The notes below the pieces were generated by a model. That model was not told where the DNA came from and ran no database searches. It worked only from the letters and a program-made list of their open reading frames with translations. 64,000 nucleotides of DNA from Halomonas sp. SpR8 (lineage in GTDB: Bacteria > Pseudomonadota > Gammaproteobacteria > Pseudomonadales > Halomonadaceae): NCBI RefSeq assembly GCF_031010195.1, contig NZ_JAUAMC010000004.1, positions 186,001-250,000 of the forward strand, written 5' to 3'. Below, one piece after another: positions 1 through 8,186 of this stretch. The translations under genes and the position numbers were made by a program. The stretch's first letter is position 1. Every line of letters starts with the position of its first letter.

Positions 1-91
1 AGGGCTCCCCGTCGATGGTGTGAAAATTAAAGCCGAGCTCATGGGCCAGGGCTTTCCACTCGTTGCGTTCAGGGATATCAATTCGCAGCAT
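1..91 (-). CDS. yjfC: Glutathionylspermidine synthase-like ATP-grasp protein (YgiC/YjfC family), N-terminus only
   Basis: Only the first 30 codons lie in the window; the gene continues past base 1. The readable N-terminus ([12 protein letters not shown], then [12 protein letters not shown]) follows the start of E. coli YgiC/YjfC, where an aromatic [12 protein letters not shown] stretch precedes GEPYW. Known family members are ATP-grasp enzymes related to the synthetase half of glutathionylspermidine synthetase; their natural substrate is not settled. The gene starts 18 bases after the YjfM-like lipoprotein gene and is the last gene of the yjf operon, the same order as in E. coli. No clear Shine-Dalgarno sequence precedes the ATG, so translation may be coupled to the gene before it. 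Family assignment is fairly secure despite the short piece because the whole neighbourhood agrees. Confidence 0.8.
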   Translation of the reverse strand, partial: MLRIDIPERNEWKALAHELGFNFHTIDGEP

Positions 92-109
92 GGTGATTGT
101 GGCTGGCGG

Positions 110-733
110 CTATGAGCCCCAACCACCTCGTGCCGAGGAGCGTGAGCCAAAGCCCCGGCGCTGAGAAGCTGCTTGCCGATTCTGCGCCACCGAGCTGCGC
201 ATCGCATCGTTACGTTGGGAGACCCGCTGCGTGGCCTGATTAGAGGCGGTGTTCCAGTTGCCCTGATTCTGACGATTACGGTACACCGGCTCCTGGTAAA
301 CCCGCTCGAAGGAGCGGCCACGGTTGGTGTTGGACATCATGCTGCCGACCATATAACCCATCATGGCGGGCATAAACCAACTGCCGCCGGTGCTGCCGGT
401 CGCGGCTTGAGACTGCTCTTCGGTGGGCGCGGTGCAGGAGCCTTCACCATTCTCGGCTTCGCACTCTTCCAGGGTGCTATAGCGAGGCACCGACTCTAAA
501 GAGGCTTTGTAAGCGTCTTCGCAGGCGCTACGGGTGTAGACATTCTCCGCGACGCAATCCTCAACGCTTTGAAAGCTGCGCGGCTCATCGAATTCGATCT
601 CGGTAATTTGCTCTTCCTGGGGTGGCTGGCCGCAGGCGGTAAGTCCAAAGGCGCTGGCGCCCATCATCGCCAGGGTTAAGCGCCCGCTGCGCTTGCGGCG
701 AGGTAGATGGGGGGTGTGATCGTGTTTAGACAT
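110..733 (-). CDS. yjfM: DUF1190 lipoprotein, YjfM/YgiB family
   Basis: A 207-residue predicted outer-envelope lipoprotein. The start is placed at the ATG at 733, not at an in-frame codon 7 codons earlier, because AAGGAGAG lies just upstream of it. The signal region has Arg/Lys-rich residues, a hydrophobic run and a lipobox LTAC with Cys about residue 34. The mature part has paired Cys residues in the pattern EDC...SACEDAY and EEC...GSC, then SWFMPAMMGYMVGSMM, then a Ser/Arg/Gly/Gln-rich C-terminus, all as in E. coli YgiB. Molecular function is unknown. It is always found near the YjfL membrane protein and the ATP-grasp enzyme, as here. The C-terminal third is low complexity and probably disordered. 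Confidence 0.85.
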   Translation of the reverse strand: MSKHDHTPHLPRRKRSGRLTLAMMGASAFGLTACGQPPQEEQITEIEFDEPRSFQSVEDCVAENVYTRSACEDAYKASLESVPRYSTLEECEAENGEGSCTAPTEEQSQAATGSTGGSWFMPAMMGYMVGSMMSNTNRGRSFERVYQEPVYRNRQNQGNWNTASNQATQRVSQRNDAMRSSVAQNRQAASQRRGFGSRSSARGGWGS

Positions 734-761
734 GCAGGCTCTCTCCTTTACCACGTCGTCG

Positions 762-1175
762 TTACCAAGTCATCGAAGCGGCGTTGAGTAAGCCAACTGC
801 CACGGCCACGCTGGCCATTAAAATGCCGTAGGCCTGGTGGCCTTCGGTGATGTGCTGAGAGAGGCTTTCGCCCTGTTTACGCAGAAACAGCTTTACGCCA
901 AAGAAGGTGGCCAGTTGAACAACAAAGGCCACCACGCCCCAGAGCACAAAATCGATAAAGTTGATGGAGTGCGCCATCGCGCTATACAGCGGGATGGTAA
1001 AGCCTAGAATCGAGCCGCCGTAGGCGGAGGCCGCCGCTGCGTTGCCTTCGCGAATCAGTGTCCACTCGTGGTGGGGGGTAATCCGGCTGTAGCAGTACAT
1101 AAAAGCGGCGAGCAGTATTATCGCCGTCACGAGATAGGCGATAAATGACGGCAAGCCGTAGAGATAATTCACCAT
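762..1175 (-). CDS. yjfL: DUF350 inner-membrane protein, YjfL family
   Basis: 137 residues with four predicted membrane helices: about residues 10-30, 50-70, 75-97 and 115-135. The sequence after helix 1, YSRITPHHEWTLI, matches the YSKITPHNEW signature of E. coli YjfL, and the protein ends NAASMTW where YjfL ends NAACMTW. The start ATG at 1175 has AAGGAAA about eight bases upstream. Function is unknown. DUF350 proteins are duplicated hydrophobic hairpins seen beside PspA-like and ATP-grasp genes, which suggests a membrane component of the same system. The gene sits 20 bases after yjfK and 28 bases before the lipoprotein gene. Confidence 0.88.
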   Translation of the reverse strand: MVNYLYGLPSFIAYLVTAIILLAAFMYCYSRITPHHEWTLIREGNAAAASAYGGSILGFTIPLYSAMAHSINFIDFVLWGVVAFVVQLATFFGVKLFLRKQGESLSQHITEGHQAYGILMASVAVAVGLLNAASMTW

Positions 1176-1195
1176 GGTGGTCGTTTCCTTTTAGA

Positions 1196-1936
1196 TTAGA
1201 TTGCGTCGATATCGACAGAGGCCACATCCACCCCCACGTTGTGCACCACCATAAAACTGCCTTCGCCATCGTTTTCAGCGCTTAGCAGTAAATACTCCAT
1301 GCGCTCAGCGTCTTCGATGGTGCGCTCGTAAAGCATCGCGTGATGAGTCACCTGCTTAGAAGCCACGCTCTCGGTGGTCATTACCTGCTCTTCAAAAACC
1401 ACTGGCGGCGACCACAGGCTGTCGCCGTTACCCCATACCCGCTGGTAGGTGCAACTGCGTGCCTCGTCAGTGGTCGAGGTAAGCGCGATGGTTTGCGCGC
1501 CGATGCTGTTGGGCTGTTTTTCGTCACCGTTAATTAACTTATCGCCGTTTATCAAATTATCAAATTCGACATCCGAAAGATGGGCAACACAGTAAAAGTC
1601 AAACAGCTTATATTCAAGCACCTGACCCTGTTCGATGTTGGCCTGTAGCCAAGTATCGTTATCCAGGTAGAATCGCACCAAGTGCGACCCTTGCCCAAGA
1701 TCAACATGGCCCACGGCGGCAATATGATGATAGGCCTCGTCATCCCAGCGAAAGAGGGCGTCCGGGTGCGCGCGCAGGCCGATCAGCTTGATGTTGACGC
1801 GGCCATCCAGGCGTAGGCCCTCAAGGTCTTCCTGGCTAACGCCAGTGGGCAACCCTGCCGCTACCGGACGGCCGGTGGAAGGCTCGGGTGGCTTCTCGGT
1901 GGTAGCGCGAAAAAGTGCCTTGAGGGTATTTAGCAT
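1196..1936 (-). CDS. yjfK: DUF2491 family protein, YjfK
   Basis: A 246-residue soluble, acidic protein without signal peptide or membrane helix. It belongs to DUF2491 by its position between yjfJ and yjfL and by its general form: a short basic N-terminus with FRATTEKPPEP, then a beta-rich body with GQGSHLVRFYLDND and LYERTIEDAERMEYLLLSAE. An AGGGAG sequence seven bases before the ATG at 1936 supports the start. Residues about 130-142 hold a small tandem repeat (LINGDK then LINGDE) at 1535-1560. Biochemical role is unknown; it is likely a cytoplasmic partner of the PspA-like protein encoded just upstream. Confidence 0.8.
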   Translation of the reverse strand: MLNTLKALFRATTEKPPEPSTGRPVAAGLPTGVSQEDLEGLRLDGRVNIKLIGLRAHPDALFRWDDEAYHHIAAVGHVDLGQGSHLVRFYLDNDTWLQANIEQGQVLEYKLFDFYCVAHLSDVEFDNLINGDKLINGDEKQPNSIGAQTIALTSTTDEARSCTYQRVWGNGDSLWSPPVVFEEQVMTTESVASKQVTHHAMLYERTIEDAERMEYLLLSAENDGEGSFMVVHNVGVDVASVDIDAI

Positions 1937-1970
1937 GGTTTGGCTCCCTAATGCGTATAAACAGCTGGGC

Positions 1971-2666
1971 TTACTCTTGTGGCGCGTTTTTCTTCGCTTT
2001 CAGGCGTGCTAACACGTCGTCGGCTTTGCGGTTCTGTCCACCCACTCCGGCCGCTTTCAAGCGCGCTTCGAGTGAACTGCCGCTCTCTTCCGCGGCCATT
2101 TCGTCGGCTGCTTGCATTTGCGCTGAGTTAAGCTGCTGGCGCTCTTTGATGCGCTCCAGTGACTCCATAGCACTGCCCATGGCACTGTTCTGGCCCGAGT
2201 GGCGAGCGGCCACGGCGGATTGTGCTTTCTGCGCTGACTCAGTGGCTTTAACCACGCTAACCTGCTGCTTCAGTTGGCGAAGCTGGTTGTCAGTGCCGCG
2301 AATTGCGCCGCGCAGCTTTTCAATGCTGGCGTCGTATTCGCTAACAATGGCGCGCTCAGCTTCCAGGTCATCCTGTAGTGCCACCATGCGTTCAGCCACT
2401 TCTACCGCCAGCGCTTCCTCGCCTTTATCCAGCGCGGCTTCGGCGCTTTTTTCCAGCTCAGCGATTTTGCTTTCTAGCGTGTCGGCTTTGTTGCTGTTTA
2501 GCTGGCGCTGGGCCATTAGGCGGGTCAGTTCAGTTTTCGACTGGCTGAGGTGATTTTCTGAGTCGCGAATTTCCTGATCTAAAATACGTAATGCCTGGGA
2601 ATCCACGACCGTTTGACCGGTTTCATTCGCTTTGCCGCGCAGGGCCGTCATAATTTTGCTTAACAT
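1971..2666 (-). CDS. yjfJ: PspA/IM30 family protein, YjfJ
   Basis: 231 residues, almost entirely predicted coiled coil, as in PspA and Vipp1/IM30. The N-terminal helix MLSKIMTALRGKANETG is the amphipathic membrane-binding helix of the family; the middle has long heptad runs (about 35-170), then QQVSVVKATESAQKAQSAVA, which parallels E. coli YjfJ EVVKATEAMQRAQQAV. The C-terminus ends in a conserved helix with DDVLARLKAKK. The start is set at the ATG at 2666; a GTG four codons earlier has no ribosome-binding site. PspA relatives form ESCRT-III-like oligomers on stressed inner membrane. Canonical pspB/pspC/pspF are absent around it, so regulation differs from the classical Psp response. Confidence 0.88.
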   Translation of the reverse strand: MLSKIMTALRGKANETGQTVVDSQALRILDQEIRDSENHLSQSKTELTRLMAQRQLNSNKADTLESKIAELEKSAEAALDKGEEALAVEVAERMVALQDDLEAERAIVSEYDASIEKLRGAIRGTDNQLRQLKQQVSVVKATESAQKAQSAVAARHSGQNSAMGSAMESLERIKERQQLNSAQMQAADEMAAEESGSSLEARLKAAGVGGQNRKADDVLARLKAKKNAPQE

Positions 2667-2729
2667 AAATAATCTCACAGGTAAGTTGCTGCAATAGTGG
2701 CACTCATAATAGCCGAGCAGTGATAAGCG

Positions 2730-3191
2730 TTATACGAAATGGGTTTGAATGAGTTCGGCAACTTCCATGGCAGCGCCAGCGGTGGCATGCAGCTCAGCAC
2801 AAATAGACTCAAGTTTGGAGTCACCAAACAGCTGCCCATAAGCCACATAAACGTCGTGGCCGTCGATTTCGACAATCCCCACGGAGGCCAGTGGTAACGC
2901 AATGCCTTGGCGCAGCAGCACCTCGTTAAGCTCGGCGCTGTTTTTGACACCGTCTACGGCAGCGATGGGCGCCATAGTCATCCACTCATTTTCGCTACGC
3001 GACAACGTAATCGGCAAATTGCCGTAATCGCTAAGTTCCCAGATCAGCGTCTGATTCGTCTCATCCAGACTGATCGTACCTTCAGGCCACTCAGGGGTAT
3101 TGTCGCCCGCAGGCTGATTGACTAAATGATATAGCTCGGTGGCGGTGATGGTGTTAGTGACGGTAGGCGTAGTCAAAGCAATTTGCTCCAT
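2730..3191 (-). CDS. yjfI: DUF2170 family protein, YjfI; first gene of the yjf operon
   Basis: 153 residues, cytoplasmic, acidic. It matches the DUF2170/YjfI family by length, by the central LPITLSRSENEWMTM and EVLLRQGIALPLASVGI segments, and by being upstream of the PspA-like gene. Function is unknown. It is 63 bases upstream of yjfJ. The ATG at 3191 is inside an inverted repeat (3181-3233) so that the start codon and first codons pair with the upstream leader, and an AAGGTGA that could serve as ribosome-binding site lies 14-20 bases upstream, partly in the inner stem. This suggests that translation of the first gene is controlled by leader folding or by a protein that binds the dyad. Confidence 0.82.
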   Translation of the reverse strand: MEQIALTTPTVTNTITATELYHLVNQPAGDNTPEWPEGTISLDETNQTLIWELSDYGNLPITLSRSENEWMTMAPIAAVDGVKNSAELNEVLLRQGIALPLASVGIVEIDGHDVYVAYGQLFGDSKLESICAELHATAGAAMEVAELIQTHFV

Positions 3192-3233
3192 CGTTTGTTA
3201 AGTCGTTTCACCTTAACACTTCGTGGAGCAAAT
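3181..3233 (-). promoter_or_regulatory. Nested symmetric dyad over the yjfI leader and start codon
   Basis: ATTTGCTCCA (3181-3190) and TGGAGCAAAT (3224-3233) are perfect 10-bp inverted arms. Inside them GTTAAG (3197-3202) and CTTAAC (3212-3217) form a second perfect pair around a 9-base loop. The two spacers between stems are six bases each, so the whole 53-bp element is symmetric. In the mRNA the outer stem pairs the bases of the start codon and first codons of yjfI with the leader. It could be an RNA switch or a two-site operator; the sequence does not decide between them. Confidence 0.7.
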
Positions 3234-3247
3234 GGTTCCTTTTCCCC

Positions 3248-3271
3248 AAAAAGCCCCGCAGTATGCGGGGC
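3248..3271 (-). terminator. Rho-independent terminator of the mat operon
   Basis: GCCCCGCA (3253-3260) and TGCGGGGC (3264-3271) form an 8-bp GC-rich stem with a 3-base loop. Read on the minus strand it is followed at once by TTTTT (3252-3248). It lies 39 bases after the stop of matB and separates the mat operon from the promoter of the yjf operon. Confidence 0.88.
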
Positions 3272-3309
3272 CAAAAGAAGGGAGAGCAAAACGTTAGTGA
3301 AGAGCGCGT

Positions 3310-4848
3310 CTAAGGGCGTCGGAAGGTGTCGTTAAATTGCTTGCGCAGTTCATTTTTTTGCACTTTGCCCATGGTGTTGCGGGGCAGTTCATCGACAAAA
3401 AATACCCGCTTGGGCTGCTTGTACTTGGCAAGCCGGCCATCTAAATGGCTGATCACATCGTCTTCTTCAAGCCGGCCCTCCTCAAGATCGGCGCCTGGCT
3501 GACGCACGACGACGGCGGTAACGCCCTCACCAAAGTCAGGGTGTGGCAAGCCGATGACCGCAGATTCGGCAACTTGATCAAGTTCGTCAATCACTTGCTC
3601 CACCTCTTTGGGGTAGACGTTGTAGCCGCCGGAAATCACCAGATCTTTGTCGCGCCCGACGATATGCACATAGCCTTGCTCGTCGACCATGGCGAGATCG
3701 CCGGTAATAAAGAAGCCGTCGTCTAACAGCTCCTCGCGGGTCTTTTCCGGCATCCGCCAGTAGCCAATAAACACATTGGGGCCACGAATCTGCAGTATGC
3801 CAATCTCGCCAAAAGGCACCTCATCGCCACTTTCGCGATTGGTAATGCGCATCTCCACGCCGGGCAGTGGCATACCCACGGTGCCGGCCCGCCGGGCGCC
3901 GTCATAGGGGTTGGAGAGGTTCATATTGGTTTCGGTCATGCCGTAGCGTTCTAGAATCGCATGGCCGGTTTTGGCTTCAAAAGCTTCATGAGTTTCGGCG
4001 GTGAGCGGGGCTGAGCCGGAAACAAATAACCGCATATGGGCAGTGGCTTCTGGCGTCAGGCGCTCGTCCTGCACCAAACGTGTATAGAAGGTGGGAACGC
4101 CCATCATCACGCTGCCGCGGGGCAGCTCTTCGAAGATGACATCAGCATCAAACTTAGGCAAGAAGAGCATGCTGGCGCCTGCCATCAGGGTAACGTTGCA
4201 GGCAACGAACAAACCATGAGTGTGGAATATAGGCAGTGCATGGATGAGTCGATCCTCGGCGCTGAAGTGCCACGCTTTCACCAAGGTTTCAGCATTTGAA
4301 CCCAGATTTTGGTGGGTCAGCATGGCGCCTTTAGAGCGCCCGGTGGTGCCTGACGTATATAGAATGGCAGCCAAGTCACGCTCGCCAAGCGTCACGATAT
4401 CTTTCCGCGGCGTTGCCGCATGGGCGGCTTCCATTAGGCTGCCATCGGCGGAGCTGCCGAGCGTGGCCACTTCCGGGCAGCCGGTTTCTGTGGCCAGTGC
4501 CTGGGCCTCGTCCAGTAATTTAGGACGGCAAACAAACAGCGCGGGTTCGGCGTCGTTTAGGAAGTAGCGAATCTCATCGCCGGTATAGCCGGTATTAAGC
4601 GGTAAATAGACGCCACCGATACGCAGGCAGGCTAGATAAAGCAGTATCGCTTCGGGGCTTTTATCCACCTGTACGGCCACGCGGTCACCTTGCTTAACGC
4701 CTAGTTTGGTCAACGCCCCCGCCAGTTGGGCACTTGAACTGAGCGCATCGGTATAGGTGTAGCGGCGGCCATCGCGGGTAGTAATAAAATCAGCATTAGC
4801 GCGTTCGCGCATTTTGGCGGCAAAGGTTTCAAATAGATTGTGGCTCAT
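3310..4848 (-). CDS. matB: Malonyl-CoA synthetase (malonate-CoA ligase)
   Basis: 512 residues, class I adenylate-forming enzyme. It activates malonate with ATP and CoA to malonyl-CoA. The P-loop-like motif YTSGTTGRSKGAMLTH is near residue 165; ERYGMTE (about 295), ITGDLAMVDEQGYVHIVGRDKD (about 388-410) and the C-terminal PRNTMGKVQK with the catalytic Lys are all intact. Length fits MatB (about 500). The start overlaps the stop region of the malonyl-CoA decarboxylase gene by four bases (ATGA), so the two are translationally coupled. With the decarboxylase it converts malonate to acetyl-CoA. It is the last gene before the terminator at 3248-3271. Confidence 0.92.
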   Translation of the reverse strand: MSHNLFETFAAKMRERANADFITTRDGRRYTYTDALSSSAQLAGALTKLGVKQGDRVAVQVDKSPEAILLYLACLRIGGVYLPLNTGYTGDEIRYFLNDAEPALFVCRPKLLDEAQALATETGCPEVATLGSSADGSLMEAAHAATPRKDIVTLGERDLAAILYTSGTTGRSKGAMLTHQNLGSNAETLVKAWHFSAEDRLIHALPIFHTHGLFVACNVTLMAGASMLFLPKFDADVIFEELPRGSVMMGVPTFYTRLVQDERLTPEATAHMRLFVSGSAPLTAETHEAFEAKTGHAILERYGMTETNMNLSNPYDGARRAGTVGMPLPGVEMRITNRESGDEVPFGEIGILQIRGPNVFIGYWRMPEKTREELLDDGFFITGDLAMVDEQGYVHIVGRDKDLVISGGYNVYPKEVEQVIDELDQVAESAVIGLPHPDFGEGVTAVVVRQPGADLEEGRLEEDDVISHLDGRLAKYKQPKRVFFVDELPRNTMGKVQKNELRKQFNDTFRRP

Positions 4849-6248
4849 TTGGTGGTCTCTCCCTTGGCCATTTTGCGGGCGCGACGAGCGAGGTCGCGCA
4901 CCTCATTTGAGCAGGCAACGGTGGCCTTGGCGGTATAGTTTTCGTGGTTGCGTTCAATGTCGTCCAGCACATACAGGTAGTTGACCATCAAGCCCGCGGC
5001 TTGTTTAAAGCCCTTCTCGGAGATATCGCCCAACCAGTTAATACGGTGGAGTTCGGCGCCGTTGCCGAGGTGAAAGCGGGCCACTGGGTTGAGCGGCAGG
5101 CCGTGGCGGTTCTTCTCTTCGACCAGGTAGCGGGCGGCCAGCGGGCGAATAATGGCTTTGAGCTCCTCTTCGCGGGGTTTTTCCTGATGCCACCCCGATG
5201 TTTCAAGCCCTTTGAGTGACTTACGCATCGAAGCGGGAAGCTGCTCATCATCACGCTGCTCCTGCAACCACTGGGCGAAGCCAGGCACCGGCGAGAGGGT
5301 GACGAAGTATTTAAGCTGCGGCAGCTCCTGGGAGAGCTCTTGCACTACCTGCTTGATCAAAAAGTTACCGAAGGAGATACCGCGCAGCCCGGTCTGGCAG
5401 TTGCTAATGCCGAAGAACGCCGCGGTATCGGCATCCTCGGGCTCATCGATAGCTTTTTTAGTATGGCGACTCTCTTCAACACTCTTTCCAGAACTCTTTC
5501 CAGAACTCTCGCCCGATAAGATCGGCTGGATGCGGCTGGGTAAGCCTTTATGTAGGGCGACTTCCACAAAGATCAGCGGCTCGTCGCCAATCGCCGGGTG
5601 GAAGAAGGCAAAGCAGCGCCGATCGCGGGCGTCTAGTCGTCGACGTAGGTCGTCCCAATCCTGTATTTCGTGTACGGCTTCGTAGCGGATGATTTTCTCT
5701 AGAATTGACGCGGGCGTGTTCCAGTCAATGCGCTTGAGCATTAAAAAACCGCGGTTAAACCAGGAACCGAACAGGTGGGCGAAATCGTCGTCAATGGCCG
5801 AAAACTCGGGCTGTTCGCGCAGTAAGCCCAGCAGGTCTTCGCGCATTTTAACCAGCTCATAGGTACCGTCGCTGGCCAGGTTTAAACGCCGAAAAAGTTC
5901 TTGGCGCCGCGGCTCGCAGGCTTCAAAAAGGCGCTGCAGCGATGGGTTGTCGCGGGCCTCTTGATAGGCAAGGTAGGCTGCGTCAATGGGCCCGGGCTCG
6001 GCCGCAAAGTCGGCCGTCAGGCGGGCAAAGAAGCGGCTCTTTTCAGCCGCCGAGAGACGCTGGTAAATTGCCAGGGCACGGCTCGCCAACGCGATACTGG
6101 AGGCTTCACCATCGCTTTCCAGCAGCTTGTGGCAGGCGTTAATCAACTGCCCATGGTCGGGCTTTAAGGTTTCGTGATGGCGGCGCCGCAACAACGCATC
6201 ACGCTGGGTGATGTTGTTGAACAGCTCCTGCAAAAACAGCATGTTCAT
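4845..6248 (-). CDS. matA: Malonyl-CoA decarboxylase
   Basis: 467 residues. It decarboxylates malonyl-CoA to acetyl-CoA. The N-terminal helical oligomerisation domain covers about 1-180; the GNAT-fold catalytic domain follows, with FFHPAIGDEPLIFVEVAL (about 212), SNCQTGLRGISFGNFLIKQV (about 290) and ARFHLGNGAELHRINWLGD near 400, which carries the conserved His-Asn-Gly-Ala segment. AAGGAG seven bases before the ATG fixes the start. A Ser/Gly/Lys-rich insert after ILSG (about 257-270) is encoded by a 12-bp tandem repeat at 5481-5504 and lengthens a loop that is shorter in other family members I recall. Gene order matches matPQMAB of Sinorhizobium. Confidence 0.92.
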   Translation of the reverse strand: MNMLFLQELFNNITQRDALLRRRHHETLKPDHGQLINACHKLLESDGEASSIALASRALAIYQRLSAAEKSRFFARLTADFAAEPGPIDAAYLAYQEARDNPSLQRLFEACEPRRQELFRRLNLASDGTYELVKMREDLLGLLREQPEFSAIDDDFAHLFGSWFNRGFLMLKRIDWNTPASILEKIIRYEAVHEIQDWDDLRRRLDARDRRCFAFFHPAIGDEPLIFVEVALHKGLPSRIQPILSGESSGKSSGKSVEESRHTKKAIDEPEDADTAAFFGISNCQTGLRGISFGNFLIKQVVQELSQELPQLKYFVTLSPVPGFAQWLQEQRDDEQLPASMRKSLKGLETSGWHQEKPREEELKAIIRPLAARYLVEEKNRHGLPLNPVARFHLGNGAELHRINWLGDISEKGFKQAAGLMVNYLYVLDDIERNHENYTAKATVACSNEVRDLARRARKMAKGETTK

Positions 6249-6259
6249 GGTCGAACTCC

Positions 6260-7594
6260 TTACCCCATGATCAAGTTAGGTAGCCAAAGCGCGATGTCTG
6301 GGAAGAGACACAGCAGCAATATACCCAGCACCATGCACAGTGCGTAGGGCAAGCTCCCCATCAGAATGTCACGCAGCGAAATATCCGGCGCGATGCCTTT
6401 AATAATGAACAGGTTGAGACCCACCGGCGGTGTGATCAGACCGATCTCCAGGTTGATGGTCAAAATCACCGCAAACCAATAGGGGTCGAAGTTAGCGGCC
6501 AGGATGATGGGCAACAGAATCGGCGCGGTCATCACGATCACGGCCACGGGCGGCAGAAAGAAACCGGCGACCAACAAGAAGAGGTTGATTACCCCCATCA
6601 GCGCCCAGCGGTTAATCTCAAGATCCGCAATCGCGCCCGCCACGGTTTGGGTGATAAACATGGAAGAGAGCGCATAGGCGAACACTTCGGCGGTGGCGAT
6701 CACCAACATGATCATCACGCTTTCGCGCAGGGAGTCGCGCATGATCAGTTTGATCGGGCCCAGCTGCCACATGCGGTAGATCAGTATAGCCAGCGCTAAA
6801 CACAAGAAGGCACCCACGCCTGCTGCTTCAGAAGGGGTTGCTACCCCGCCGTAGAGCGCAAACAGAATACCCGCGACCACACCCAGGAAAGGCAAAACAC
6901 GCACTAGCGCCTTCAAGTTGGTATCGACATTCTGCTTTACGGTTTGCTTGAGACGCTCGGCGGACTCTGCCATGGGGTTGTTGTAGCCACCGGCTAACTT
7001 GCAGGCGATCATCGTCCAGATCATAAACAGGCCCGCGAGCATAAAGCCCGGCACCACGCCGGCAATAAACAGGCGCCCAATGGAGGTTTCGGTGGAAATG
7101 CCGTAGATAATCATGGTCACCGACGGCGGAATCAGAATGCCCAGGGTGCCGCCCGCGGCAATACAGCCCGCTGCCACGCCATCTGGGTAACCACGCATAC
7201 GCATTTCGGGAATACCCATTTTACCAATCGCCGCACAGGTGGCCGGTGATGATCCCGAAAGGGCAGCAAAGATAGAGCAGGCGCCGATATTGGAGACCGC
7301 CAAGCCGCCGGGCAGCTTACCCATCCATAGATCCAGCGAGCGATAAAGATCGCGACCGGTAGGGGAGGAGGCAACGGCGGCGCCCATCAGAATAAACATC
7401 GGGATGGCGACAAAACCAAACTCGGCAATGCGGTCAAAAAAGGTCTCCCCGAAGTAGGTGAGCTCAGCAAGGCCACGGTCGTAGAGCAGTGCCAGTAGCG
7501 ATACGCCGCCCAGGGCAAAGGCGATAGGGGTGCCAATGGCCATTAACGCAATCAGCGCGATGGCGACAATAATGCCTAAGGTAATGGGATCCAT
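6260..7594 (-). CDS. matM: TRAP transporter large permease (DctM), malonate system
   Basis: 444 residues with 11-13 hydrophobic segments over the whole length, the size and form of DctM subunits (IT superfamily). Family landmarks are LMGAAVASSPTGRDLY, SIFAALSGSSPATCAAIGKMGIPEM (about 108) and GILIPPSVTMIIYGI (about 150). It is the ion-coupled channel subunit that moves substrate delivered by the binding protein. GGGGAG lies eight bases before the ATG, and the stop of the small subunit gene is two bases upstream. Position just before the malonyl-CoA decarboxylase and synthetase genes makes malonate the best substrate guess. Confidence 0.9.
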   Translation of the reverse strand: MDPITLGIIVAIALIALMAIGTPIAFALGGVSLLALLYDRGLAELTYFGETFFDRIAEFGFVAIPMFILMGAAVASSPTGRDLYRSLDLWMGKLPGGLAVSNIGACSIFAALSGSSPATCAAIGKMGIPEMRMRGYPDGVAAGCIAAGGTLGILIPPSVTMIIYGISTETSIGRLFIAGVVPGFMLAGLFMIWTMIACKLAGGYNNPMAESAERLKQTVKQNVDTNLKALVRVLPFLGVVAGILFALYGGVATPSEAAGVGAFLCLALAILIYRMWQLGPIKLIMRDSLRESVMIMLVIATAEVFAYALSSMFITQTVAGAIADLEINRWALMGVINLFLLVAGFFLPPVAVIVMTAPILLPIILAANFDPYWFAVILTINLEIGLITPPVGLNLFIIKGIAPDISLRDILMGSLPYALCMVLGILLLCLFPDIALWLPNLIMG

Positions 7595-7596
7595 GC

Positions 7597-8118
7597 TTAG
7601 CTCTCCCCACGCAGAATTTCAGCCACATATTGCAGTGACAGAAGGGTGGCGCCGACGGCCATGGGCAGTAATGCGGGCCACAACGGCGGATTCCATACCG
7701 AGCCGGTCGTCCACCCGCCGTGGAGCGCCTCAAATACATACACCCAACTGGCATACGCCAAGGCGGCACAAAAACCTAACCCAAACAGCGAAGCGACCAA
7801 ACGCATGATGGTACGAGTAATGCCGCCCAGCGCATCGGGAACAATGGTGATGGCCACGTGGCCACCGGTCATCAGCACATAGGGGCTGCCCATCAACATC
7901 GCCGCCGTTACCGAGAAAATCGTGAATTCGGTCTGCCAACTGGTGCTCATTCCCAGTAGATAGCGAATAAAGACCATCTGACAGATGACCAATACGCCAG
8001 CGATAAACATGGCGCAGGCCAAATAAGCTGAAATTCGCGAGAGTTTATCCATCAGGCGGATGTAGCCGCCAATGATGCCCCTGCGTGCAGGCACATCATG
8101 AGTCGTTGAAGTTGCCAT
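7597..8118 (-). CDS. matQ: TRAP transporter small permease (DctQ), malonate system
   Basis: 173 residues with four predicted membrane helices (about 30-50, 65-85, 105-125 and 145-165), the usual DctQ layout, with the FIRYLLGMSTSWQTEFTIF segment in helix 2 like other DctQ proteins. It joins the large permease to form the membrane part of the tripartite transporter. It is separated from the binding-protein gene by 108 bases that hold a strong hairpin, and from matM by two bases. Confidence 0.88.
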   Translation of the reverse strand: MATSTTHDVPARRGIIGGYIRLMDKLSRISAYLACAMFIAGVLVICQMVFIRYLLGMSTSWQTEFTIFSVTAAMLMGSPYVLMTGGHVAITIVPDALGGITRTIMRLVASLFGLGFCAALAYASWVYVFEALHGGWTTGSVWNPPLWPALLPMAVGATLLSLQYVAEILRGES

Positions 8119-8186
8119 GTTTCCCTCGACAAGCTGGTTATCTCACAAGCTGGTTTTTCTTCAACCTAGGCAAGCATCAGAAGAAG

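Noticed and set aside
1951..2553. 200-residue open frame on the plus strand opposite the PspA-like gene
   Set aside because: Ser/Ala/Leu-rich antisense shadow of yjfJ with no family resemblance and no ribosome-binding site.
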